From contig LR990050.1 of NCBI GenBank assembly GCA_905147135.1, positions 3,050,501 to 3,114,500 on the forward strand: a DNA stretch of 64,000 nucleotides, read 5' to 3'. This DNA is from Blastobasis lacticolella. Its lineage: Eukaryota; Arthropoda; Insecta; Lepidoptera; Blastobasidae. Shown here piece after piece: positions 34,027-43,774 of the stretch. A model generated the notes under the pieces. It was not told where the DNA came from. It saw only the letters and a program-made list of their open reading frames with translations, and did not search any database. How positions within the stretch are numbered: position 1 is the first letter of the stretch; each line of letters begins with the position of its first letter. A program made the translations under genes and the position numbers.

Positions 34027-35102
34027 TACCGAACCAATCAAATTGTAATCGGAGTAACCCTACTCATAGTACCAAGATACCCTGAAAAAGTACTCACCGG
34101 CGAAAGGTTTTGCGCCTATGAATAAAATGAGAGCAAAGTTTATGTTAATGGAAATAACTCTTACAAAGTTGCTAAAAACGTGACTACTATTCACAGAATA
34201 GTCAGCCACTAAGGTGGCGAATGAAGATTATTATGATTGATGATGAGTCGGCCACTAAGGTACTGAATACCTTGGCATTAAGTTTGTTTGGACGATTAGT
34301 TCAATAATAGAGCAAGCGCGGATCCAGCGATGTTGGCACGATGGGCATGACAACCCTAATTGAGGGCCAAGGCTAAAGTTGTATAGAGAAATTGGTTTTC
34401 TTATCATTACCCCTAGCTTTTCAATGCCAAAATGCTACAAATTTATTTAATTTATGTTATTTATAATAGGTACTATTTGTCCCAGTGTTAAGTGCTAACA
34501 AATTTCGGAATTGCGTTACAAATTCGGAGATCGCTGTGCTCGCTTATTCATTGAATTAGCTTAGTTCTAGCTTCTAAGGATTAGCAAAAGAAGGCCGTAA
34601 TGTAAATTTTAGTCAGTCCATTAAATTTTCGTAGAGCCTGTCCTTGTATACTTAACTTGGCATTGTCGGGCACTGACCGGCTGTCTGGTATCCGGCCGTG
34701 GTCGGCAAGGGGTGGATGTGCTCCGGTGCTAGGGTGGCCAACATGTCACTGTGTGTTTCCTTCCTACTTTTCTACCCCCCCTTTTTGACGATTGAAAAAG
34801 ATATGAAATGTTCTATATACTAAAAACAATCTCCCCTGTGTCGAAGGGGTTTATGGTTCAACTTTTGAAGTCACTCATACAACATTATTAACTGGTTTCG
34901 GACTACCTTTTTTTTACATCAGGAAATTTATGAATACCCGCTTGCAGGGAATGCGAGCGGGTTATGTGGGACTCACCCGGGGTGTGGGTTACGGAATTAC
35001 CTGGACTAATCGCTACTATTAAGTGGCTGATGTTAGTTATTTTTTTATAATAATTGTCTCAGTGTTCTAAGTACTTACTTTTTTCATATCAAAATTATTG
35101 AA
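34027..35102. other. No gene seen; unassigned repeat-like blocks
   Basis: A GC-rich block at 34670-34760 and another at 34940-35010 (GCGAGCGGGTTATGTGGGAC, CACCCGGGGTGTGGGTTACG) look repeat-derived but have no second copy in the window. Confidence 0.3.
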
Positions 35103-35480
35103 GAACTTCGGTAGCCTAGTGGTAAAGGTATCCGACTCACAAGCGAGAGGTACCGGGTTTAAATCCCACTGCCGCCTTGTACCAATGACTAATTACTGAA
35201 TTGTGTACATTAATTGAACACTAAGAAATGCTCTTAGGTGCTGTCCTAATTGGCAACCGTCGTGTGACCATGGTCGTACAGCGGGCGGTTTTGAGGTACG
35301 ACGAGGGAAAACATCGTGATGAAACTTGCACATTCAGGCGACTGAATGTGTAACCATGATCCAATCTGGTCAGGCTCCTCTGGTAACAAGGTGACGGAAG
35401 TCAGATGGCAGTCGCTCCATTGTAATTACCTAATCTGCCAAATCTGCGGGCCCTCATGCGCGAGAGCACAACCGGATCAT
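35103..35480 (+). repeat. Second tRNA-derived SINE, interrupted by a MITE end
   Basis: Head GGTAGCCTAGTGGTAAAGGT, ATCCGACTCACAAGCGAGAG and GGGTTTAAATCCCACTGCC is tRNA-like, with a CAC triplet where the anticodon would fall. Tail blocks CATTCAGGCGACTGAATGTG, CATGATCCAATCTGGTC and GATGGCAGTCGCTC follow. A minus copy at 44690-45005 lacks the insert at about 35232-35292 (AGGTGCTGTCCTAATTGGCA ...), which matches the MITE end at 31411. Too degenerate at the acceptor stem to be a real tRNA gene. Confidence 0.7.
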
Positions 35481-36759
35481 TAAGCCAAAATGATCGAACG
35501 ATTGAATTGTAAAATTATTGTGTCGTTGCGTCCATGTGTAATAAATGTTTCTTTCTTTCTTTCAAATCCTCTATCCGGACTCTTAACATCGACAGGAACA
35601 AGTGAAGAAGGTTGTCCTAAAATAACAGTCTGTTGTCAAAGTATAGCTTACGTAAAGCAACAGGTGATTATCGGGTTCCTCCTTCATTTTAATACCCTTC
35701 ACAGAAGAAAGGAGCAGTGCCAGCTGTAACAACTATCACTAGCTCGTAGTAAAAAAGAGTAACATGGGTTACTTTATAGCTTTTTTTCCTGTACATGACA
35801 TATAGAGTACTCACTTTGTCTGTTCTTCCTATAGATAGACAGATTGTTTTTATTACTCACGTACTTTTTGGTTTCGTAATTTTGGTAACGGCCTTAGTCA
35901 CCATTCACTGATCTCCTTAACAATAAAAAAAGTCTTTCAATATTGTCTGTCAAATGTCCGATGTCAAGTGTCCGTTTCCAAATGGAAAATTGGGATGAAT
36001 CGGCCTTAGTCTTTCATGGAAAAGCTTGAGGCGATACAAAATGATCACAGAATTGCTACCTTATCTCAATCTCGTGACATAATTACAACAAATTATGCAA
36101 AAAACACACTAGTCAATTTGGCGCTCAACATGGGACTATTTGATATTTTTATAAATTGTTAGTTATGTCAAGTGGTACCTAACTATCGCTCTTCCGCCAT
36201 GCCTATCATTCACACTCTTATGTGACAACTTACAGCAAACCTTTAGAACCGCAATTGCAGAAAAGCTGGTCACTTTGGCGCCCAACGTGGGACTATGAGA
36301 TTTTATTGTTCCTGTAGTCTACCAAAAAGTCTATAGTATAGCTAGACTAACGGAAAGTGGTAACTGTCGCTCAAGCACAACATTTACGATTTATAATGCA
36401 CTTGAATTTCAATTAGCAACTAAACCCCAGGTATGTACCTATTCTTCAAACTGAAACACAACAACTTAAGAATTGTCGCTTTTCCGGAGCATGACGAAAA
36501 GCGATTCTGTTCATACGCGTAAAATTCCATCAACAAAACTGATGCTCACCGTGGGGCGTATTATTGCCCGAATGATGAGCCAAATTAGAGCATATCTGCT
36601 TAAATGTGGCTCCTAACCTTCGCAATTCTATATACTACTAAGGTGACAAACAAACTTACGGCCTACCTGATGGTAAGCAACACTTCGCATTGTAGACGAT
36701 TTAGAAATAATCACAAAGGACCACGATTCCGACTGCATTTTTACAAAAGCGGGGGTAGT
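35481..36759. other. No gene seen; family D scrap at 36620-36690
   Basis: The 79-codon frame at 35490 is not recognised. TACTACTAAGGTGACAAACA, CTTACGGCCTACCTGATGG (36620-36690) is a family D LINE 3' end. Two similar lines, TTTGGCGCTCAACATGGGAC (36117) and TTGGCGCCCAACGTGGGACT (36272), show an old local duplication. Confidence 0.4.
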
Positions 36760-36880
36760 TACTATGTATAATAAGTATGTATTTAAATATATATATATAA
36801 GTAGTTTATCAGTTATCTAACACCCATAACACATGCATTGCTACTTTGGGGCTAGATGGCGCTGTGTGAATTTGTCCAAG
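36760..36880 (+). repeat. Family A SINE, 3' half
   Basis: ACTATGTATAATAAGTATGT to GATGGCGCTGTGTGAATTTG, with TA microsatellite expansion inside. Head absent. Confidence 0.7.
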
Positions 36881-37587
36881 CACATTTATTTATTTACGAA
36901 GGTACTTGACAGTAGGTAAATAGTCTGATACCCGACTTAGGTCATCTATTCAAAATGTAGTCGCAGCCAATTATTAAAAATAGCGTCATGGGGTGCCAAA
37001 CGGCTCTCGATACTACTCAACCAGTCTCAGGGTTCACTATGGCTGATCTTGGTCAACACCGCTTCGTCCACAGTATTAGGAAGCAAGTAAGAGTGGTGAC
37101 CTCGTTGTGGTGCAGAAGTTCGATAGCATCTAAGTACGAAAATGTCACCCATGCAGTTTTTGACATCGGCGTGCGTTGCTTAACTTTTGTTATCGATCTC
37201 GCAAGCACGCTGTCACTAGACCAGGGCCGCTTCTACAAAAAATATCGCATACTTACATTGATAAAGTGAGCAGATAACTCAAAAGATGTAGTAACATGTT
37301 CGCAGTAACAGCTCCATCAATTTTATCTATAGCTCGTGTCTACCTACATGCAAGAGATATAACGAAATGTTATCTATTTGCGGAACTTGAACTTGTAATC
37401 AATTTTCGAGAACTGGAGATTATTTGGCCCAAGGTTTACGTTTGAGCTACTTTTTCATGAATTCGATGACGAAAATAACTCCAACATCAATTTCGGAGGG
37501 TCAATAAAATGCATTATTGGCCCCAAGGGGGGGGGGTATTATAAATTTTACGTGAGTTTCTGTGTATCTGTATATCGACCTGTGTAT
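36881..37587. repeat. Unclassified repeat, no host gene seen
   Basis: 36985-37200 (CAACCAGTCTCAGGGTTCAC, ACCGCTTCGTCCACAGTATT, TCACCCATGCAGTTTTTG, GCGTTGCTTAAC) is a diverged relative of repeat pieces near 4025, 26970 and 60135. The 93-codon frame here is a by-product. Confidence 0.4.
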
Positions 37588-37664
37588 CGACTTTTATAAT
37601 GCGTACGGCTAAGGAGTGGGACGCGTTGCCTGCGAGTGTGTTTCCTGATCAATATAATCTGGAT
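37588..37664 (+). mobile_element. Left half of an older LINE, split by the MULE
   Basis: Plus frame reads MRTAKEWDALPASVFPDQYN LD, the WN.LP.SVFP..YNL block near the end of Jockey-like ORF2 proteins, and stops at the 8-bp duplication ATCTGGAT (37657-37664). The coding sequence resumes in frame at 42552 with AFKARVNRLFQDGHAPSS, so the two halves were contiguous before insertion. Confidence 0.85.
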
Positions 37665-38208
37665 CCCTCCTTCCCCACCACACTACTAAGCCGCACTACT
37701 GGTAGTGTCGTGGGTATTTTTATTTCCCTTCTGCACTACTGGCCCGGTAGTGTCGTGGGTATTTGTAAATTACATATATATCCGTTCCCTATTACACTAC
37801 CCAATTTATTTTCACTACTTTATACGGGTAACTAAAAAGCAAAACTCCTATTTGTAGCCATTTATTTAACACCAATCTGACATTAACTTAATACGTATAG
37901 GTATAACACAAAACTTAAAACGCACCCTATCTAGTGTATCCATTTGAACAAAAAAAAAACATAAACCCATAGTAATAAACCAATAATAATAAAAAAACTA
38001 AAAATATTTAGTTGGACTTCAATAGGAACTTTTGCCCTTTTATATGAGGATATGAGGGACAGGGAATATGTTAAAATGATGATGTTAATATAAAACTAAA
38101 CTATCTCAATTTATCTAAAGCATGACCAACACTTATCTATCCGGTAATTAACTGCATTTGCACTCGTGTAATTATAGCATCGTTGATAATGCGTGATTTG
38201 TGTCGTTT
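37665..38208 (+). repeat. Left terminal inverted repeat of the MULE (544 bp)
   Basis: Aligns without gaps to the inverse of 42000-42543 with about eight substitutions by eye. Near the tip, GGTAGTGTCGTGGGTATTT occurs twice (about 37699 and 37751), a subterminal motif of the kind transposases bind. The inner 108 bases are an inverted copy of the transposase's last 35 codons, here with a premature stop (GAG to TAG), so this copy is not under coding constraint. Confidence 0.9.
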
Positions 38209-38823
38209 AAAAGTATTTATTGGTATACATTGATTCAAAGTATATACATAAAATCTATTTAGTTTATTTTCCTTAGAAATAGTACTTGTCTATATCATAA
38301 ACAAATTAAATAATACATCATATAATTGTCAATCATTAAATGTCATTGCCTGCTTTTAATTTTGCAAATGTATTAATCGCATTAAATCACTTTATTATAT
38401 ATGCCGTCGTAATATTAATAATCAATAGTTTTATCTATATAAGTGCAGTAGCGGGTAAGTAAGCTCTTGTCACAAATTCTAAATGACTATTAGATATATA
38501 GATGATATTATCCTATCCAAATATTATTTTACTTATTTCATACAGACATGTCGAACGATGCTACGGATCATAACTTCATCCAAATTAATGGAGGGACAGC
38601 CTTACTGAATGACAAATATAGATATCATGTTCTAAAAAAATATTTAAGTGGAGCGGCCATTTGGCGATGTTCTAACTACAGAAAATTCAAATGCTTGGGG
38701 ACAGTCACTGTAAAAGTAAGTGTTACTTTTCTTGCTTAATTATGCAGTTTACGCCGTGTGACATAAGTGATATTTTACTTAATTTAATCATGGGCTTCAA
38801 TGATTATATTGATTATGTCTTGT

Positions 38824-39266
38824 GACCCTAAAATCCCTGTAAAGCTCAAAGGGCGTATTACAAGAGTATAATTAGACCGGTGATGCTCTATGGCTGCGAG
38901 ACATGGCCATCGCTGTCGAAACACGTTCGCGATCTTCACGCCAACGAAATGAAAATGCTGCGCTGGATGTGCGTAGTTACGCGACTCGATCGAGTACGTA
39001 ACGAGTACATCCGTGGCAGCCTTGGCGTGAGGGATATCGCAGATGAGGTCGAAGAGGCTCGTCTGCGCTGGTTTGGTCACGTTTTGCGTAAGCCTCAGGG
39101 TACGTGGGAAATAGGTGCCTAAATCTGCCGGTATTGCCAGAGTCGAATGCGAGAGCCAACGGCTTACGACGAGAGGATGCCGAAGACCGGGCGAAGTGGA
39201 GAAGATTGAGTAGGAAAGCGGACCCTGGTAGAGGCCGGGATGAGCGCTAGGACGATGATGATGATT
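38824..39266 (+). mobile_element. RTE LINE 3' fragment inside the MULE intron
   Basis: Plus strand reads IIRPVMLYGCETWPSLSKH, MLRWMCVVTRLDRVRNEYIR, GSLGVRDIADEVEEARLRWF and GHVLRKPQG, the C-terminal domain of an RTE protein, then a tail ending GATGATGATGATT. Flanked by a 16-bp target duplication with one mismatch (ATTGATTATGTCTTGT at 38808-38823, ATTGATTATGCCTTGT at 39267-39282). Strongly 5'-truncated. The intron's acceptor lies only eight bases beyond the right duplication, so splicing may survive. Confidence 0.9.
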
Positions 39267-40140
39267 ATTGATTATGCCTTGTATATTTTAGGGCGAACAT
39301 ATATTAACTAAGAAACCTCATAGTTGTAATCCGGATGTTCACAAGAATCTCAAATTGATGGAAATATCGAAACTTAAACAGACGATACAGGAATCCGACC
39401 GGCCCATTCCACAGTTATATGACGATAAATTAATACAGCTTAAGAATAACGGATATGATTTAGTGACAAATTTACCAACATTCAAAAGTGTCAAACATTC
39501 TCTGTATGATACACGGAACAAAAGTGCAGGAGTTTCGAAAACTGTGTTCACTAACGTAATGGAGGTAGTTGTGCCGATCATGCATAATGAATTCATTCTG
39601 GCCGATTATTATTACAATGAAACGAGAATTATATTATTTTGTAAGAAGGATTCACGAGAACAAATTGAAAAAACCAGTGAGTTTTTTATGGACGGAACGT
39701 TTCAGAGTTGCCCGTCCCCTTTCAAGCAGCTGTTTACTGTGCATGGAGATGTAAATAGCTCTGCAGAAACTAACGGTATAGTTCCAATGTTGTTCGCACT
39801 AATGTCTGACCGAAAAGCTGCTAGCTACGTAATACTTTTTAGTCTCATAAAATCACAAATACCGGGATTTAATCCAGCAAAAATTCATTGTGATTTTGAA
39901 TTGGCAGCAATGAATGCTATTAGGGATATGTTTCCTGCATCTAAAATTATAGGTTGCTATTTCCATTGGTGCCGATGTGTGTGGCGAAAAGCAAAGCGTT
40001 TGGGGCATACGAAAAGTAAGGCAGAAAGAAGAATCGTGCAACTTACAGCAGCACTCGCACTTATTCCAGACCAAAGATTGATCGAGAGTTGGACTTACAT
40101 TAAGGAAGAGTGTGGCAATGAGATCAAAATGCCAAAATTT

Positions 40141-41760
40141 ATATTTATTTATATTTTATATTTATTTATATTTATATTTATTTATTTATAGTATTATACA
40201 TACATCGTCATAACAATAAGTGATATAAAATTATAACCAGTTAATTTCAGCAATCAAAATACAATTGAAATAATTAAATTAGATGACGAATAACAATCAT
40301 TGGCATGTCAAATTAAAACATTCAAGTAATTATAATATCAATGTCAAAATAATATATGTATAGATAATAAAGTCAACTTAAAAATATTAAAATAATTATG
40401 AAATAAATGTAATCAATTACAATAAAATGAAAAAAAAAAACAACATAATAGAACATAAAAAAAAAGAATATGTCAAATAATATAATCGATTTCAATAGAT
40501 GTCAACACAATCACAAAGCCATTACAGCGGAGGAGAATGAAGGGCATCACTCATCAATGAACTCTTTTACAGAATAGTATGCTTTTTCAATTAACATAGT
40601 TTTTAATCTTTTGAGGAAGCCGTACTCAGTTTTGCTCCCGCGTATATCTATCGGTAGTTTATTAAAGACTCGCGGACCCATTATTTCTAACGATCGAGTA
40701 GTTTTATCAAGGCGGTGAGTCGGTATGGGCAGATCGTGTTGCCTCCTAGAGGAGCTTCGTGGTGCGATCGTTTGAAACTCCTTTAGATTCTGTCTCACAT
40801 GTTTGGCTACCTGGTAAATGTACAGAGAAGGTAGGGTAAGTATGTTTAAATTGATAAACAATTGTCTCGCGGGCGTATCGAGCGCCACACCGGACAAAAC
40901 ACGCACCACCCTCTTCTGTAATAAAAATGGCCGATTTCGATCTGCTGCCTGCCCCCACAGGTCTATACCATAGGCCAGGTGGGAGTGGAAGTAAGCATAA
41001 TAAGCCGATAGCAGATTTTTTTGTGTTAGTGTTCGTGATAGTCGTATAATAGCAAAAACAGCCGAGTTCAGTCTGATACATATTTTATCAATATGATCAT
41101 GCCACTGGAGGTAACGATCAAACTCGAAACCGACAAAACGAGCGCAATCAACACTGGGAACAGGCACATCATCCACCCGCACTGACACTGTTGCCTCCGC
41201 ACCTCGCTTCAACGAAAACTCTACCAGGTTAGTCTTAGCAATATTCAGCTGCATGCCGTTTGCCTGGGCCCAAGACGCGATCGTATGCGTTACTGTTTCA
41301 ACGTTTTGACCTAGCTCGTGCTCATCGCTGGCGTGTACAATAGCACAAATGTCGTCCGCGTACATGATGAATTCGACAAAGTCAGAATCGAACGGCAGAT
41401 CGTTCATCATTAACAAGAATATGCAATTTCCGACATTTGATCCTTGTGGGACAGATCTGTCACCTATTAAGTCAGGTTCAGACCTACTACTACCTACGTC
41501 AGTTACTTGTGTACGGTCAGACAGGAACGTTTTAATTAGCTGTAGCGGAACACCACGAACACCGTAATGCTCAAGTTTAGATAAGATTAGCTGATGGTCT
41601 ACTAAGTCAAAAGCACGAGATAGGTCAAAGAATACGGCCGCGACGCGTCTCCTGGCCTCCAGCTGACGCAGCACGGTGCGCTGCAGCAGCCGCGCCGCGC
41701 CCGCCGTGGAGCGGCCCGCCTGGTAGGCGTGCTGCTGCCGGCACATTGAATTATTGCTGG
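40141..41760 (-). mobile_element. Jockey/CR1-like LINE, 5'-truncated, inserted in the transposase
   Basis: Minus-strand insertion with a T-rich (on plus) tail of TTTATA repeats at 40141-40190, a 3' UTR to 40546, and an open ORF2 end. It lacks the endonuclease and the N-terminal part of the reverse transcriptase, as expected of incomplete target-primed reverse transcription. No clean target duplication could be placed; a small deletion or filler at the 5' junction is possible. Confidence 0.88.
40547..41755 (-). CDS. LINE reverse transcriptase, C-terminal two thirds
   Basis: An uninterrupted frame of about 400 codons begins within the RT domain. Visible motifs are QHAYQAGRSTAGAARLLQ, FFDLSRAFDLVDHQL (motif A aspartate), RSVPQGSNVGNCIFL (motif B), MYADD (motif C, the catalytic pair, near codon 140) and the thumb region ending in GPRVFNKLPIDIRG. 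The lack of stops or frameshifts argues for recent arrival, but the missing 5' part means it cannot encode an active element. The first codons at the right end belong to the junction. Confidence 0.9.
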   Translation of the reverse strand, partial: NNSMCRQQHAYQAGRSTAGAARLLQRTVLRQLEARRRVAAVFFDLSRAFDLVDHQLILSKLEHYGVRGVPLQLIKTFLSDRTQVTDVGSSRSEPDLIGDRSVPQGSNVGNCIFLLMMNDLPFDSDFVEFIMYADDICAIVHASDEHELGQNVETVTHTIASWAQANGMQLNIAKTNLVEFSLKRGAEATVSVRVDDVPVPSVDCARFVGFEFDRYLQWHDHIDKICIRLNSAVFAIIRLSRTLTQKNLLSAYYAYFHSHLAYGIDLWGQAADRNRPFLLQKRVVRVLSGVALDTPARQLFINLNILTLPSLYIYQVAKHVRQNLKEFQTIAPRSSSRRQHDLPIPTHRLDKTTRSLEIMGPRVFNKLPIDIRGSKTEYGFLKRLKTMLIEKAYYSVKEFIDE

Positions 41761-41999
41761 CGAGCATACAAATACATATAAACTGCATACAGCGTTTTTG
41801 GTTAAATAAGCCTCATTTACACAAAATTATAAGTGTTTTTGGTGAGCGTTACCGCACAAACAATGTTTTGGAAGGGTGGCATTCAAAGTTGAACCGGTTA
41901 TTGAACAAAAATACAGTCACGGTAATGAGAATGCTTAATGTACTGTTTCAGTTACAAACAGTATCAAAAACAAAATACAGAATTAATGCAAATGTCACG

Positions 42000-42543
42000 A
42001 AACGACGCAAATCACGCATTATCAACGATGCTATAATTACACGAGTGCAAATGCAGTTAATTACCGGAGAGATAAGTGTTGGTCATGCTCTAGATAAATT
42101 GAGATAGTTTAGTTTTATATTAACATCATCATTTTAATATATTCCCTGTCCCTCATATCCTCATATAAAAGGGCAAAAGTTCCTATTGAAGTTCAATTAA
42201 ATATTTTTAGTTTTTTTATTATTATTGGTTTATTACTATGGGTTTGTGTTTTTTTTTTGTTCAAATGGATACACTAGATAGGGTGCGTTTTAAGTTTTGT
42301 GTTATACCTATACGTATTAAGTTAATGTCAGATTGGTGTTAAATAAATGGCTACAAATAGGAGTTTTGCTTTTTAGTTACCCGTATAAAGTAGTGAAAAT
42401 AAATTGGGTAGTGTAATGGGGAACGGATATATATGTAATTTACAAATACCCACGACACTACCGGGCCAGTAGTGCAGAAGGGAAATAAAAATACCCACGA
42501 CACTACCAGTAGTGCGGCTTAGTAGTGTGGTGGGGAAGGAGGG
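42000..42543 (-). repeat. Right terminal inverted repeat of the MULE, overlapping the CDS
   Basis: Inverse partner of 37665-38208. Bases 42000-42107 are simultaneously terminal repeat and the last 35 codons plus stop (from KRRKSRIINDAI to LDKLR) of the transposase. The remaining 436 bp are 3' UTR and terminus, with the AATACCCACGACACTACC motif present twice. Confidence 0.9.
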
Positions 42544-42551
42544 ATCTGGAT

Positions 42552-42672
42552 GCCTTCAAGGCTAGAGTGAATAGGCTGTTCCAAGACGGGCATGCTCCAT
42601 CTTCGGCCGCATCATCACTTACCAACAGGTGAGATGGTGGTCAAATGCCTGTCTTGTATTATATAAAAAAAA
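42552..42672 (+). mobile_element. Right half of the older LINE, with poly(A)
   Basis: Continues the frame of 37588-37664: AFKARVNRLFQDGHAPSS, then a stop near CCAACAGGTGAGATGGTGG and a tail of TTGTATTATATAAAAAAAAA. This is the 3' end of the element into which the MULE jumped. Confidence 0.8.
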
Positions 42673-43501
42673 ACTGCGTCTCTGTGTAGGTTCGTGTTTG
42701 TCTGTGGCATCGTAGATAGCTCCCGAACGGATAAACCGATTTCGATGCGGTTTAGTTTGTTTGATAGGCAATTGTTAGCTGCAGTGTAACTTTGTGTCAT
42801 TAAAATCGATTTAGTAGATTAGGAAATATTGAAGTCTAAGTTAGATAGAATATATAGAATGATTCAAGAGAAAGGCTTAAACGCAAGAAAATAGGGTAGG
42901 CAGGGGCAAAGTAAATGTAGGGTAGGCGTAGGGGTAGGATAGGGTAGGGGTAGGACGCCACGTGAACGAAGTCGCCCCGGGAACGCTAGTTTTTCCATGA
43001 ACGATGAAGACGTTCTCTCCACTTCAGTAGAATCCGAACCTACAAGTTTGAAATCCAATAAAAAAAATCAATGACCTACTGTCGTTAACTGAGCTTTGCC
43101 TTCAGCATTGATCTCCTGAATAAGAATACAGCGGTGGTCGAAATAGAGTCTCTTTCTAGTCTATTATTGCCAGTTACTTAGTGTGCCATAAACTTATCGG
43201 TGAGTGCGTCGCTGTTGTTGACCACAAAGTGACATTTCAAAGTGACGTCACTTTGTTCCAGTTTTGGCCACCGGTAAACTTTGTAGCACTCTAAATAATT
43301 TTAGTACCAGAACAACCACCTTTTCCGTGAACTGACATTTGCCGCCACCGGCGCATTCAAACGTTCAAAACCTCAACATAAGACTGATGGTTGTAGTTCA
43401 AAATTTCGCCATTTCACAGAGAATATGGTTGGACTCAACGAAATTGGACCATAGAGGTCGGACTGTAGGTACATTGAGCGATATGTCAAAAAGTTAATGC
43501 T
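42673..43501. other. No gene seen
   Basis: 42675-42790 (CTCCCGAACGGATAAACCGA, TTCGATGCGGTTTAG) and 42880-42985 (TAGGGTAGG repeats, CGCCACGTGAACGAAGTCGC) are typical dispersed lepidopteran repeat debris. No reliable frame. Confidence 0.4.
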
Positions 43502-43632
43502 GGGCTATTGGCTACCTCAGTGGGAAACTCAATTTGACACTACTCTAACTTGGCATTTGCTATGGCCAGTAGCCAACATAGGTGACGTAATGTAGAATTA
43601 TTAAAGTATAATTCTGAGATAGCCAATAGCCC
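43502..43632. mobile_element. Small MITE with GGGCTATTGGCTA ends
   Basis: Left end GGGCTATTGGCTACCTCAG and right end CTGAGATAGCCAATAGCCC are inverse with one mismatch, 131 bp apart in total. No coding capacity. Confidence 0.65.
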
Positions 43633-43640
43633 ATCCAATA

Positions 43641-43774
43641 GTAGACGGACAATCAGATTGTAGCCAATTCAATTGGCAATCTGATTGGCAATCAAATTGC
43701 GTCATGTGGAGCTAATTTTCTCGTGTGGACGGACAATCTAATTGTAGCCTATTCATTTGGTAATCTAATTGGAC
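43641..43774 (+). repeat. Tandem 83-bp unit rich in CAATT palindromes
   Basis: GTAGACGGACAATCAGATTG at 43641 recurs as GTGGACGGACAATCTAATTG at 43724, each followed by TAGCC.ATTCA.TTGG.AATCT.ATTGG. Inside the first unit AATCAGATTG and CAATCTGATT flank CCAATTCAATTGG, giving a compact hairpin. Confidence 0.65.

Larger units (their letters stand above)
38548..42107 (+). pseudogene. MULE transposase with FLYWCH zinc finger, disrupted
   Basis: Exon 1 is 38548-38715 (56 codons, donor AAA|GTAAGT). Exon 2 starts at 39292 after TTTTAG and joins in frame. The N-terminus is a FLYWCH finger: F..INGG.ALL, YRYH, IWRCSNYRKFKC across the splice, then H.LTKKPHSC. The transposase core follows with the first acidic motif MDGTF (D at 39691), the second HCDFELA (D at 39892), a CYFH motif typical of MULEs, and, beyond the LINE insert, RTNNVLEGWH (E at 41871). 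The frame ends at TAG 42107. A LINE inserted at about 40140 separates the second and third catalytic residues. The last 35 codons lie inside the right inverted repeat. Confidence 0.88.
37665..42543 (+). mobile_element. Mutator-like element (MULE) with long inverted repeats and nested inserts
   Basis: A DNA transposon bounded by CCCTCCTTCCCCACCAC and its inverse and flanked by ATCTGGAT on both sides (37657-37664 and 42544-42551). It has 544-bp terminal inverted repeats, a FLYWCH-type/MULE transposase gene in two exons on the plus strand, and two later insertions (RTE at 38824-39266, LINE at about 40141-41760). Without the inserts it would be about 2.8 kb. The FLYWCH finger, MULE catalytic motifs and 8-bp duplication fit animal Mutator elements of the Phantom type (family knowledge). 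High arm identity suggests a fairly recent insertion. Confidence 0.9.

Noticed and set aside
35103..35180. Possible tRNA gene (CAC anticodon position)
   Set aside because: The acceptor stem does not pair well and the sequence continues into a SINE tail shared with 44690-45005.
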